Shown here: piece by piece, positions 41,571 to 54,186 of the stretch | How positions within the stretch are numbered: position 1 is the stretch's first letter | Layout: the number at the start of each line of letters is the position of its first letter | Source of the DNA: Galeruca laticollis | Lineage: Eukaryota > Arthropoda > Insecta > Coleoptera > Chrysomelidae | Reading direction: 5' to 3' | Length of the DNA: 64,000 nucleotides | Assembly: GCA_963921935.1 (NCBI GenBank) | Contig: OY998175.1 | Span: forward strand, 151,023,309-151,087,308 | The notes under the pieces: model-generated | Database searches by the model: none | Seen by the model: only the letters and a program-made list of their open reading frames with translations | Told to the model about the DNA's origin: nothing | Translations under genes and position numbers: made by a program

Positions 41571-44500
41571 GTTATACAATAAAAATCTCCAATTCTAGAT
41601 TTCCATGAATTGAGTATAAGACAAAGGACTTATCTTGGTGAGGTTCTGGAATTATTCAGCTCTCAGCTAGGCCCTAGTGGATGGAGATAGTGTGCTGCAG
41701 AGCTGAGGAAAGAAAAAAAGAGTAAAAATCAAGGAAAAATTCTGGGAAGGAAGGAATAGATAGAACAGATAGGAAGCTTATGCTTCAACACATAAAAAAC
41801 TAAATCTAGTTTTTAAAATAAAACTAACAGAAGTCTGTTCTATCATATTCGCTTTGTTCCCTAAATAAACAGATAATGCGGTATTATGAAGCTAAAAAAG
41901 AATGAAAAGAAATTATTAAAAATTCGTTTCAAAAGCATATAAAATGTTTCTTTCTTACAATAAAAAAGAATTGAACATACAAAATTCATAAAACGCCAGC
42001 CCATATTATAATTTTGAATAAAACAGAATACACATGGAGAAAAAATATTCCAAAAATCTAACTCACCAGCAAATATGTTAAACCACTACGATGTAGGTAT
42101 TAACTTATAATTGTTACTATAGGAAGGGACTTTTCCTATGTACGATATCGTTTAAATATACAAAATTTGGAAGTGAAACAAGTTTTTTAATTTCAAATCA
42201 TTAGTACGATGAAATTAAAATACCATAGTCCGATGGAAATCGTAACAGCCGATCGGCTTGTTACACCCACTCTCCTCGGAGAAAAAAAGAAATTTGAAGA
42301 ATTACTTTTTTATAAACATAAACAGACTACAAAGAAAAGTAGCTAAAACATCAATAATGTGGTGATTAGCAAAAGAAGAAGATGTGCTCACATGTTCAAA
42401 AAAATAATGAAAACCAACGAGATATTGAAATGGAAAGGTAAGAGCAATGAGATGATAAGAAAACAAGAAAAGAAAAGAGAAAACAAATTTAATTGATGTA
42501 AAGAATCGTTATCCTTTTCTAATACGAAGCTGTTTTAAAAAAAATACAGTAAACTCAAAACGTATATAATGGAGCGTATTCCTATTAGCGATAATAAACC
42601 ATTGCAAATGATATGCAATTATAATCAAAAAATTGAAACAAAATGCAGTAATCAATTATAATAGGAGCCCATTCCTATTAGCAAAAAATATATTATAAAT
42701 TGAACGATGTCAGTTCTTGGTACCATACTAAGACTCTTAAAAAATTAATTGAGGATAGTATCTCCAAAAATATGAGATGCTAAACGCTTCTGCAAAATAT
42801 CCAAAAAAATTAGGGGGGTAACCACTACTTAAATATGAAATGCTAACAGCTCAACGATAAGACAAGAGAACAACTACATTCCTCGTATACAAAAAAATAA
42901 TTACTAAGTGTGATATAGGGTGGTTAAAATCTCAGGTACACTAAACCAAAAGAAAAAAATCTTGAACAACTGAAAAATAAATATTCATATTCATAGATTG
43001 AAGAGAGCATAAATCGTGTAGGAAAAACATAGCGAGATATTATAGAAAACAAATTCAAGGTAAGGGACAGAAATCTACTAAGAACATTTTCTAAGGTGAT
43101 TACAAATGTGTGTGTCTTTTTACGTAACTGTGAAGGAAAAATAAAAAGAGAAAGAAAATAACAAGGCTTCGCCTTTCCTCCCTTTCCTGCTCGGAAATTT
43201 TGGAGAAAAGAAACTCACCAAGATAGAACCAAGTACTAAGAATTTAGCGATAACACACACAGAGTACTCAAAACCAAAATTGGAAGATATATAGAAGAAA
43301 ACATTACAAATCGGAAACACTTCCGCTATGAAAATAACGAAATTATAAATTGTGGTACTTCAAACCACATAGAAAGTTTTCCAAAAAAAAAATAGTTTTG
43401 TCAACAGCTCAAAAAGAAAACTAAAATATGCCTTGATAAAATACTATCAGTATGTATTAGTACACCATAATAATCTATAAATTGTAGTGCTACAAAAAGA
43501 ACGTGTTTTACTCATATCGAAATACCAGGAAGATAAAAACAACTAAAGCGTATACTGATAACAAAAACGCTACCAAGCAAAAAGATAATTTCTCAATACA
43601 CACACAACAAATAAAGGCACTGCTACAAAATAATCTGAATCCAAAATTTGCCTGTAGCAATGACGTCCAGAAAATATTTGAGTATAAAGTTCTTTCCAAA
43701 CTAAACTGATCTCTAAAGGTGCATAAAGCAAGAAAATCTCAGAAAATTTGAAACATTCGCGGAAGTTTGTTCTCTACAGAACAGAATTTTTGGCGTTTCA
43801 AAAACCCAAAAACAAAAGCGACACAATAAACACAAATATAATATGCACAACATAAGAGAAAGATACAAAATAGTGTACTCAAGATACATCAAGAGATAAA
43901 GCAAAGGCATAAGAGAAACATATATGTGCTTTTGCAGATCGGTAACTATAACAAAAGATAATGTACGGAGGTATCATGACTAATACGAGATTAGAAAAGT
44001 AAATTCTACTATATACAGACACAAAACGTATTTGTGACCTAACACAATTGTTGACAACAAAAATAAAAAATACTCAAGACATATTTTGATATTAAATCAA
44101 AATTGAGATAAAAAAATAGTCACGTAAAGAAATATTAATCCAAAAAAAACCCAAACTAATCAGAATCACAACTAGATCTGATTTGCAAATCGTAATTATG
44201 GCCAGATAAATTTGGATCAACAGGATGTTGATCAGAAAACTCATCATCAGGAAGATCTACGTAAACACATCAAAGGTAACAGCAAAGTAATTAAAGCAAT
44301 AACTGTAAATTAAAGGTATGAAATTTAACAATGTTACTTATGAGTGACCCTGTATACTACATATTTCAAAAATACTACAAGTTATTGATTATATTTGCTT
44401 TTTGAGTAAACCGGTATACTAATTATTTCAAAAAGGAACGACAGATTTGCAATAATTTCAAAAATCAATTAACAGTTATTTTACGATACCAGAATAAAAT

Positions 44501-44762
44501 AATTTCAAAACATATCAAACATTATCAAAGTAATATCTTCCTGACGAAAATAACAAATAAGGAAACTATATGAACTTGAAATTTTGAAGCAAATTCTATC
44601 ATGAAACTGCGTCTATAAAAATGTGAAATATTACTGGAATAAAAATTTAAGTTAAAATAATCAAAAAAATTAAGTTGATAATTTAAACTAAATAAACTTT
44701 TAATATAGATTTCCCACACCATCTCAGTAATCAGCAAAAAATACAATTAACTAGGGCGCCAC

Positions 44763-45118
44763 TGTCACATAAGTTCTCCCCCGGCTTGGGACTCTTCCTC
44801 AGGTTGTGGTATTCGACTCCAGTTAATGTATTTTTATAGCAATCACTGGGATGGGGTGAACAATCGATATTAAATTGGACGCCACCAGTTTTTTAAGCGA
44901 TACTTTAATTAAACAAAAAACATAAAAACTGGAAAACCATATCTTTACTTTAACTTAACAAAACGAAATACTGAAAATATTTTAACGCGATGGTCCAAGT
45001 TAATATAAATTGCTGAAAATCAAATATCTAAACGTTCAGCAAATATATATTTATTCATAACTCAATAGATAATTCACATTAACTGCATATTCAAAATACC
45101 AAAATACAAGACGAATAT
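44763..45118 (-). repeat. 5' LTR of the non-coding retroelement (truncated)
   Basis: Ends ATGTGACA on the minus strand, one base from a TGGCGCC primer-binding site. It lacks the expected U3 beginning; similarity stops at 45118. Confidence 0.65.
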
Positions 45119-46407
45119 TCATAAAAGGGATAGTTTAATTAATCAAACAGGTACTACAAGTGCTAGAAATAGTATATTGTGTACCTAGGCGGTAAAATGG
45201 CATTTTTCAGGCCGAGAGAAGATATGGACAGGCGAGGCACAGCCGAGCATTAAACATGAAACAATATGATAGAATTTCTTATGCAAGTCAGAGGCTGTGT
45301 TTTCGTCGTAGAGTTTGATCATGTCCAAGATGTCTTCATTGCTCTCAAACTTGTAGAACTTTGTTTCCTTTTTCGGGCTCTTTTTGTAATAACTTACGCT
45401 TGGTGCTTTTAGCATCTCTGGCGAATTTGAATTCGATATCGTTGAATGGGTCGATATGAATTACTGAAATTGAAAATTTCTATTGGTTTCGAGAAACGTC
45501 AAAAAATAATCAGTTATTTTATCACGAACATCGAAAATAATCGATTATTTTACGAGTAACGAGACGTAATCTGCGAAAAATCACGAGAGCGGAGCTCGAA
45601 TGGTTTTTTAAGGATTAAGTCGAGTTATTCGTAAAATAATAGTCGATTTGTTTCGATTACTCGAGTGGTATTCGTTACGTTTATATACATAATAAATGGA
45701 CCGATAAAAATAAATAAATTATTTTGTATTAATATTAAATGTACAATTATTGACATGAATTATATAATCAGTATTATTTTGTAAATATAACAATTGTTTA
45801 ATGTAATAGCAATTATTACAATAAATTATTTTTATTTCCGTATTTCTAAAGTACGTCAATTGACCTCACTGATTGCTACCTTGATAAGGTTCGCAAAGAT
45901 TTGAAAAATAGTATACGCTACTGGTATTGTAATAATTGTCGTTCACACCAGAGTATGCAATTACGATTTTTATAGCTTAGTTATGTTGCTTAATATATCG
46001 TGTAGATTTAGAAGTGAGTTTGATAGAAACGTTGCAATATACAAATACGTAAAAACAATATTCATTATTATGCAAGTCGATTATGCAAATGAGAAGCATC
46101 TATTTATGAAATATTAAATGGCATTACATAAAGTAGGGCTATATTATGTTTCGACATTGAATTTAATAAATATTGTGTTGGAGTTCCGAAAATGTCCGAT
46201 GAGTATTCGAAGGTGATTTATATACCGGGTGATCAACTTATACTCCGTAGTTCAACGACTTCGTTGAGAGATACGCGAAAAAGTTTGATATCAAAGTTAT
46301 ACAAAGTCATGAGATTTAAATTTTAAAATGATTGTGTAATATAAAGGGCGTTTCATAAGGTCACAGCATATTAAAGTTATTTTTTTTCTATTGGAAACCC
46401 CTATATA
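45119..46407. other. No secure gene; imperfect hairpin at 45520-45645
   Basis: A 76-codon minus frame (45185-45415) with CLMLGCASPVHIFSRPEKCH is not recognised. At 45528-45556 AATCGATTATTTTACGAGTA and at 45624-45652 GTTATTCGTAAAATAATAGT form an imperfect inverted repeat. Near 46230 ATACCGGGTGATCAACTTAT resembles ends of unnamed insect repeats. Confidence 0.4.
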
Positions 46408-46709
46408 TTAGGGCGTTCAAGTATTACGTAACACAATTTGGGGGGAGGGGGTGTCTTGTAAAACGTTACGTTACAGGGGCAGGAGGTGGGTCGATCAACC
46501 CATTACGTAGCATTACTTTCTTTATTTAAATTGAAAACTACGGAATTAAAATCTCCCAGCATTCCGGTGTAGACTATTGAGCTGTTCGGACGTGTTGTGA
46601 CTGTGCGCTCTTGAATCCACTAGTGTTCATTCAGTTTAAATAAAGTTATTTACCTAAATTCAGTTATAGTGTTACCTTACTGTAAGTACCTCTTTTTTTA
46701 TACCTATTT

Positions 46710-48188
46710 GTGGGTGCCAGCTCCGGGCCGATGTCCGGAGGCCGGGAGAGAAGGAGCGGGAAGGACCCGCCGTTGTTTATTGTAGACGATGACATGAATT
46801 CCGATGGGAAAACGACCAGTGATACACATATAAATCAACCAATTAATCCAACATCTATTGTTTCCGACAGTGAAAGTAATGATAAGGTTCAGGCAAAAAA
46901 TAACAATGATAACGTTAATAGACATAGACGCTTACCTATCGATATTTGAAATCGCTTCAGGAACTGCGATACAGGGCCGTACCATATTTTTGTTGAACAT
47001 TTGGAATTAAATATTGGTCGCTTGCATCCAATGAAATTAGGAGAAAAGTTAGTTAATCTCGGGGAATACGAGAAGTTTATCTCTGAAATCAGTACTCTCG
47101 GGAGGAATCGCATAAAAATAGAATTAACGTCAGGTAGTATCGCTAATAAATTGGTAGAAGATGCTTTTTTTAAGAAAAATAATCTAATTGCTTACATCCC
47201 GAGTCATCTAACGGAGAAACGTGGTATAGTCCGTTATGTTGATACATCTCTGGGTGAAGACACTCTCACGAAAATCATTAACTCGCCTGTCCCCATTAAA
47301 AAGGTTCATCGTATGACCAGATTAGTTCAAAAAGAGGATACTTCAGTACGCGTTCCGCGTCAAATGATAATAGTTACATTTGTAGGGAAAGTCATCCCTC
47401 AATATATTGTTATTAATAAAGTTAGATGTCCAGTGGACGTCTACGTCAATCCAGTCATGCAATGCTTCCGTTGTTTGCGATATGGGCACTCTGCATCACA
47501 GTGTAAAGGTAGAACGAAGTGTAGAAAATGTGGGAATGAGAAAGAAGCTGATTGTCCTTCTTGTGATATTTTTTGTATTTATTGTAAAAATAACAACCAC
47601 AACTCCACTTTTAAAGAATGTCCCGAGTACAGAAAACAGGCTAGGACTAAAGAAGCCATGGCTAATCTTAACATTTCTTTTAAGGAAGCCGAAAAAATCA
47701 TTAATAATCCTGGCTACTCTAGTATTATACAAAAAAATAGGTTCGCACCTTTAACCGACTCTGATGCTGAATTTCCCCCCTTGAGGATGCCATCCTCCCA
47801 ACCAATGCTAAAAACGTCATCTGTGGAAACAAACCGTGTCTCACTCAGCCAACCTTCCACCTCCTCCAGACCCCTTACCAAAAAAAGGAAAACTAGTAAT
47901 ACCTCTATTAATTCTCCACCAATTCAAAGAGAATTTAAAACTAGTTTCTGTGCCGGTCCTGTTTTTCAATTCGGTAGCAAGAAATGTGATAATGAGTTCG
48001 AAATATTTATGAATCAACTTAGTAATGCCTTAAAAAAACTAGTCCATCAATATCTAAATGAACCTACCGGCAAGTCAAACTGGTCTAATTTTAACGAAAT
48101 GAATTTGAGAATGAATGTAAAAATATTGTTGAAAATATTTTATCATCTAAGGGATAAAAAAAATAAACAAACAAACCAAAATGTCTAA
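46710..48188 (+). pseudogene. I-clade LINE ORF1 (Gag-like, three Cys clusters), one internal stop
   Basis: From ATG 46710 the frame runs to 48188 (492 codons) with a single TGA at 46947. An acidic, Asn-rich N-terminus (IVDDDMNSDGKTTSD) leads to a folded region (DTGPYHIFVEHLEL ... HPMKLGEKL), then MQCFRCLRYGHSASQCKGRT (CCHC knuckle near residue 252), CRKCGNEKEADCPSC and CIYCKNNNHNSTFKECPEYR: the triple Cys/His array of I/Jockey-group ORF1 proteins. A Ser/Thr/Pro-rich tail follows. It overlaps ORF2 by 8 bp (ATG at 48181). Apart from the stop it looks intact, so the element is fairly young. Confidence 0.85.
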
Positions 48189-51100
48189 TAATAATTACTT
48201 AAAAATTATTCAATGGAACGCAAGATCTTTAAAATCTAAAAAACATTCTCTCTATGAAATATTTAAAGAAGAAAATTTTGATATTGGTATTTTCGCCGAA
48301 ACTTGGTTCAAGCCCTCCGATACTTTTAAATTCGCTAAATTTAATAGTGTGTCTGTCAGTCGAAATAATGGTTATTTCCAACAAAATTAAGTACGAAATC
48401 ATACAATTTACTACTAATTTTAACAGAAAAATCAAAGTTTGTGGTATCAATGTTAGCATTAATAATAAAAAGTTATCTATAGTTAGCCTCTATAGGCCTT
48501 CAGATGTTAAAGCAACTGCCCGAAACGATCTACATATTTTTAACCAGATCAAACATGATTGTATAATAGGTGGGGACTTTAATGCACATCATGGTATGTG
48601 GGGATCTCCTGTTTGCTCAAAAGATGGATTGATTCTAGTAGATGCCTTAGACTATTTCTCTAACCTCTCTACTGTAAACGATGGCTCGGCTACCAGAGTT
48701 TCTCGCCCCGGGCAATCCAAGTCTGCTGTAGATGTCACAATTGTATCTTCTCAACTATGCTCTGCATTTAGTTGGACAGTTTCCCCAGATACATATGGCT
48801 CGGACCACTATTTAATAAGGATTAAATTGAATGATTTTCAAATAGGTGACACTTTCATCACTCCACTCTGTAAATGGTCTATGAAACAGGCAGATTGGCC
48901 CCTATTTAAACTGGAAGTAGAAAAGTCATTCTCCATTTTACCAAAGTTTAGCGACACTAACTCAATGTGCAATTTCTTTAATGATCAAATCACCCTTGCA
49001 GCCAACAAAGCTTGCAAAATCTTACAATCGTTTTATACCAAAAATCCTCAATCCCCCTATTGGTGGGATGACGAATGCCTGCTATTATCTAATTCTAGAA
49101 GAGATGCTTGTAAAAATTATAGAACCAATATGACCCTTGCCAATTTTATTGAATATCAGAGATCAAATGCCATCTGTAAACAAACATTTAAAAAAAAAGC
49201 AAAGAAAAGCTGGGCAGATTTTTGTTCGAACTTGAACAGACAGACAAATCCCTCAATTATTTGGCAAAGAATCAATAAAACTCAACAAAATAAAAATACG
49301 TATGTCTATGATGAAACAGTCTTAGATTTGTTCGATAAAATAGCTCCCGATTATGTAACTCCTGAAATTAGTCAACCTGCTGTAGACAAAGAACCTCACT
49401 TCTTGCTGTCCCCTATCACTGTCATGGAAATTGTAGCCAATATTAACACTTCTAAAAAATCTGCTCCTGGCATAAGTGGAATCAATTATCTTATGTTGGC
49501 CCACTTGCCTGGAGTTGCTCTGGATTTTCTTTGCAGGATCTTTGACAATATTTTAATAAAAGGAGATAACTGTGACTCCCTAAAACAATGTTTGATAATC
49601 CCTATCCCTAAAACTAATGATCCAAGTGCCTTGAGACCCATATCCCTAACGTCATGTGTTTTAAAAACCTTCGAAAGGATTATGAAGAATCGTCTAGAAT
49701 GGTGGTTCGAAAATTCGGGCATTCTCCCAGAGCTGCAATGTGGATTTCGTAGAGGCAAAGGCACCATTGACTGCATTTCACACCTAACCACGGACATACA
49801 GATAACTTACTCCCAAAATAACTATCTTGCAGCCCTGTTCATGGATATATCTGGTGCATATGATAACGTTATTTTAAACTTGCTTTATAGTAAACTCTCT
49901 AATCTAGGAGTGCCTAGAAGATGCGCATACGCCTTAATAAATTTGTTTGTTAACAGGCAAGTTTTCATTAGGTGTAACAACAGATTGGTTGGACCAAGGA
50001 TAGTGAGCAAAGGTTTACCTCAAGGATCAGTGCTAAGTCCCTTATTGTTTAATTTGTATACCCTAAACTTTCACACTATGGGCATTGGTTCATCCATCTT
50101 ACAATATGCCGATGATTTCTGCCTATACTTGGTTGAGAAAACGGTTGATGAGTGTATAAACTCTCTTAAGGAAAATATGAACAGCTGTAAAAAATATTTT
50201 GATGACCATGGACTCGAATTATCACCTAACAAGTCAGCAGTGGTTTTCTTCACCAGACATCGATTACCGGAAATAAGTAATTTACAATCCTGTCAATTTG
50301 AGGTTCCGGTACTTAAAAGCTATACCTATTTAGGCATTACGCTAGATTCCAAGCTAACTTGGGAGGCACAGATTAACAAATGCATAGGTAAATGTGAGAA
50401 AAGTCTCAATATATTAAAAGTGATCAATCGATATGAATGGGGAGCCGATCCGAAAATAAATCTAATGTTTTACAGGGCCTATACTAGATCAATCTTGGAT
50501 TATGGTTGTTTTTTGTATGGATCTGCTACCAAATCACGTTTGAATAAAATTGACAGAATACAATACAAAGCCTTAAGATTGGTCCTAGGAGCCTTGAAGT
50601 CTACTCCTACCCCGGCTCTCTTGGCAGAATGTAATGAACCCCCCCTCCACCTGAGACGCCTATTTTTGGCTGAAAAATTTGTACTTAAGTGTCAAGCTTA
50701 TAAGCAAAATTCCCTATTAGATAAAATAGCTGCTATCTCTATCCAAAATTTAACCTCTAAATGGTGGCAAAATAAAGCTTCTCCCATCTTAGCTATTGCC
50801 TTCCCTAATTTATCTCAATATCAATTTCAAGGAGAAGGAATCCCATTCTTCAATTCCAACTTCAACATTTTGTTCTCCGAACCCAATGTAGTATTGCCCT
50901 CTTACGACTCTCTAAACACTCACTATTTTGTACCAAATGAAGTACTACGTACCCGAGGTACAATTTGCAAAATATACACCGATGGATCCAAATCTAGTGC
51001 GGGAGTTGGTAGTGCTTTTTATGTACAAAACCTACAAGTATCCCTACAATACAAATTAAATCCAAACTGTTCAATCTTCACAGCTGAATTAGTAGCCATC

Positions 51101-51769
51101 AACAAAGCCTTGGAATGGATCATTAATAGTAACTTAGAATATGAACAGTATATGATTTTATCTGACTCTCAATCAGCCTTAATGACATTGAGAAACTACC
51201 GGAAACATATATACACTAATAGCAGTACAATCAGCATCCTTGAAAAAGTAACACGTCTGAAGAATTTAAACAAAAACGTTGGCTTTATATGGGTTAAAGG
51301 ACATTGTCAAATTCCAGGCAATGAAAAAGTAGATAAGCTTGCTAAAGCTGCTGCTTCCTGTGGTCTTGTAATCAACGAATTATCAAAGGGAGATATAATA
51401 TCACTTAGAAAAGAAAGCCTCAAACATAATTGGGAAATTGAATGGGCAAATTTCACAAACCATAGTAACAATACCTACTGCAAGATATATCCTGCTCTTC
51501 CCTATAGTCCTCTAGCTGAACGAAGCCTTCCTTCCAGGAAAATATATACTATGTATATCAGATGCCTTTTTGTTTTCGACGATCTCAACCATTGGATGTT
51601 TAACTGTAGGTGTAATAGAGAAGCAACAGAATATTTGCTTAAGTTCCTATCAGCTAAGAAGATATCTTTTCCTCAAAACATAGTCTCTCTCTTGTACATA
51701 AGCTCTCAGAAACCTATCATAAGAGATATTTTATGGGAATTCCTTAAACGCACCAAACGAAAAATATAA
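48181..51769 (+). pseudogene. I-clade LINE ORF2: AP endonuclease, reverse transcriptase, RNase H
   Basis: The start (48181-48390) has LKIIQWNARSLKSKK and IFAETWF, the AP-endonuclease N-terminus. A small deletion after NGY shifts the reading to a 1171-codon frame beginning effectively at ~48390: IIGGDFNAHHGMWGS, GSDHYLI (endonuclease end), ALRPISLTSCVLKTFERI, FMDISGAYDNV, GLPQGSVLSPLLFNLY and QYADDFCLYL (RT, YADD near residue 618). RNase H follows: IYTDGSKSSAGVG (near 910), FTAELVAINKAL, LSDSQSALMTL and GNEKVDKLAKAA, with all four acids. The RNase H domain and Cys-cluster ORF1 are characteristic of the I clade. The extreme C-terminus shows small losses. Only the one frameshift breaks it. Confidence 0.9.
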
Positions 51770-52125
51770 TATTGCTATTTTTATTTTGTCTCGTGTGAAT
51801 GCATATATCAACACAGTATGAACGAGTTAGATTTGGCTCCCTCTGTTTGTCCTTTTGTAGCAAATCCCCTTTAACCGTTGCCTTTCTTGTATGTCTAATC
51901 AAAGTCGCTATGACGGGCACCTTAGCGTGAAGAGGGTGTCCCTGTTTATCCTATGTGTTTTTCTTCTTTCATTTCCCCCAGAATTTTGGAAGTTTAGGAA
52001 ATTTGCATGGAAGATAGAGTGACAGTATATTAATTAAAATATAATAAAACAATAAACTATCGTGGCTAAATGGGGTGTAGCCCCAAAGCCAAATGGCCTC
52101 CTGGCCAGAAAAAGAAAAAAAATCT
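51770..52125 (+). other. Probable 3' UTR of the I-clade LINE
   Basis: Non-coding sequence after ORF2 with TATAATAAAACAATAAA (poly(A)-signal-like) at about 52041 and two neighbouring stem-loops (GGGTGTAGCCCC and GGCCTCCTGGCC). It then reaches AGAAAAAGAAAAAAAA at 52105-52120, a likely 3' tail. The end point is an estimate. Confidence 0.45.
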
Positions 52126-52639
52126 TCCAAGTTGGCAACCCATTTCGTTTATGTTTTACGGGGAATCCCTCGACTGTATTATTGTTTGTCATTTTTATTT
52201 TGTTTTCGTTGTCAGTATTCGTCAGTGTTTTAAATATGTAATACGCAGAAGCACATTGCTGTAATCAGTGTTAGGAAAGAGAGAAATTCGTAATGAATTT
52301 TTGTTGGGTTGTCTTGGTTGTGGGTGAAATTGTTGATTTTCGAGATTGGTGCCCTGGTGTAGGATTGGTTTCCTCTTCAGGCCTGGGTTGGGGGTGTGTT
52401 GGATGTTTTAGTGCGCGTTCGAGACTGTGCAACGTAATTGGTGGTTGGTTGAAGTTGGTAAGTTGAAAAAGTGTATAGAAGATTTTGAAAAAGTGACTAG
52501 GAATTTTTTTTTAAATGTAGGGAATTGAGAAAATTGAACGTTGTTAACGCTAGAATGTAACTGGAGGAAGGTTTTATGTTGTGTTATATCGGGGATTGAT
52601 ATTTGTGACCAGCGAAGCATAAAAGTGTGCGGAGTGGTG

Positions 52640-53580
52640 TGACAAAAATTGTCTAGGATAGGAGCGTTCTGGTGGAAGACGAACCATGCATCTCTGCCGA
52701 TACATAAGATATACGCAAGCAGTGTTTGGGCTCTTCGATACTTGGATCATATTGAAAAAATCCAGAGCAATTTTTGGAAAAACTTATTACTTATACAAAA
52801 GCGCACAGCTGCATACATAATACGAATAGAAGTTAATATTTGTAAACTAGGCTATTTTATTATAAAGCAAGCGCTAGACCTTTTGAGTAGAATAGCAAAG
52901 CATGAAGCCGATATTGCTAATATAAAGTATAATTGGATGTACCAATTACAAACTTGTTTACAAAAATACTGCCAACTTGACTTAATTACCTCCAATATAG
53001 ATTTAAATAATAAAAAACAAATTCTGACTAGATATCTGAATCTTTATTATGAGGAAGATATAAACAAAATTTTGCTTAGTACTTACCATCCACAATATAA
53101 GTTTCTTTTAAGAGATTACTCACCATCTGTATCAATCAACTATCTCAATCACACGCTCCCCCTCTACATTAAAAGATTAATTGCACAATTACGTACTACT
53201 AATACAGAAACTGTGTACATATATGTAAATAAAAACTCGTATTTGATTAAAACAAAATCAATTTGCTCAATCTGTAATCAACAAACGCCTGAATCCCTGG
53301 AGCACATCATCCTGACTTGTCCGATGTATAGTGGTCTACGGGGCTCGCTAGTAAAACCCGAGAGTTATTCAGATGACCTTGATGCTTTGTTAACTTCAAA
53401 CGACACTATGATAATGCAAAAGCTTCACAGATTTATGAGCGAGGCAATGAAACTGAGAGCATTCATTGTAAATGAATGACTGAGGGCACCTCAACCAGTT
53501 CACGCATTAATCGATGTAATCTAATCTTCTCCTCTTGTTCATGTATCATTGTTATACTAGAGAACAATAAATTTATCTAT
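52640..53580 (+). pseudogene. 5'-truncated LINE ORF2 C-terminus with 3' tail
   Basis: The frame 52640-53479 (about 276 codons, no canonical ATG) begins mid-protein with HKIYASSVWALRYLDHIEKI and QSNFWKNLLLIQKRTAAYII, the region after the RT of insect LINEs (I-E-K-I-Q-x-x-F-x-K). It ends with CSICNQQTPESLEHIILTCP, a C-x2-C-x8-H-x4-C cluster typical of LINE ORF2 C-termini. A short non-coding tail contains AACAATAAATTTATCTATTT. This piece is uninterrupted; only 5' truncation inactivates it. It sits in a region whose flanks share AAAAAGTGTATAG repeats. Confidence 0.75.
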
Positions 53581-54186
53581 TTATTTACATAAGATATGAT
53601 GTTCAGCTGGCTAGGTGTCTGAAATTATTTAGAGAAAAATGGGTGGTTTTTACTGAATTTGGGATGTCTCCCGTGTTTTAAGAGAGAAATATTGAAGATT
53701 TGTAATTTTATTAGATTTTTGGAATTTTAGCGGAAAAAGTGTATAGTAGACATTTTTGAAAAGTGTATAGAATTGGGTGATTTGTTGAAATTGAATTAAA
53801 ATGTTGCGGAGACTTGCCTTCGGAGGTTTGGGATAATTTACGGTGGTCGGCGTTGAACAATAATAATCATCGTAATCCAAGGCGGGTACAGCTGCGGCTG
53901 CATTTGTTCCCTGTCGACGATCGTCGGTCCATTTGGCTAGTGAATAAATTCACAGAGTTGCAGGAAAGTAATCAGTGTTTTTAAATTGAGTTCTTACTGT
54001 AATGTAAAAGAGGGAGATTTTCATCGTAAGCTATTCTTGGCCTCCAAAGGATCTAGTGCCGAAATTTGGTAAACGGCTAAAGGAAAACTAAAAAATAGAA
54101 AAGTTTATAAAACGTAGGTGAAGGCCACGAAGAAGAAAGCAAAAATATTCAAAAATTGCGTTACGAAATACTTGAACGCCCCCTTA

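Larger units (their letters stand above)
41205..45118 (-). mobile_element. Non-coding LTR retroelement (LARD-like)
   Basis: A ~360-bp block recurs in direct orientation at 41205-41570 and 44763-45118 (TGTCACAT, CTTC(A/C)TCAGGTTGTGGTATTCG, AGCAATCACTGGGATGG, GGGGTGAACAATCGATATTA, GCGATACTTTAATTAAACAA), about 93% identical. Just inside the right copy the minus strand reads TGGCGCCCTAG (44761-44751), a classic Gypsy-type primer-binding site, so the element points leftward and the right copy is the 5' LTR. The ~3-kb internal region is A-rich and has no gag, protease, RT or integrase motif on either strand. The left LTR may extend beyond 41570, where the right copy appears truncated. Confidence 0.7.
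46411..54183. mobile_element. Interval bounded by ~31-bp inverted repeats and TTA
   Basis: The left edge reads TTA then GGGCGTTCAAGTATTACGTA, and the right edge, reverse-complemented, reads TAA then GGGGGCGTTCAAGTATTTCG, continuing TAACGCAATTTTTG versus TAACACAATTTGGG. TTA precedes the left and follows the right edge (46408-46410 and 54184-54186). This could be an old DNA element with TTA target sites, enlarged by LINE insertions, or two independent copies of one repeat in opposite orientation. No transposase of its own is visible inside. Confidence 0.4.

Noticed and set aside
41700..41760. Polypurine tract in plus orientation for the non-coding LTR element
   Set aside because: The GAGGAAAGAAAAAAAGAG run is on the wrong strand; the TGGCGCC primer site at 44751-44761 sets minus orientation.
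45185..45415. 76-codon minus ORF with SPVHIFSRPEKCHFTA
   Set aside because: Not recognised, no splice or start context that convinces; may be a scrap of an unknown repeat.
49322..50253. Minus-strand ORFs within the LINE
   Set aside because: Shadows of the LINE ORF2 RT region.
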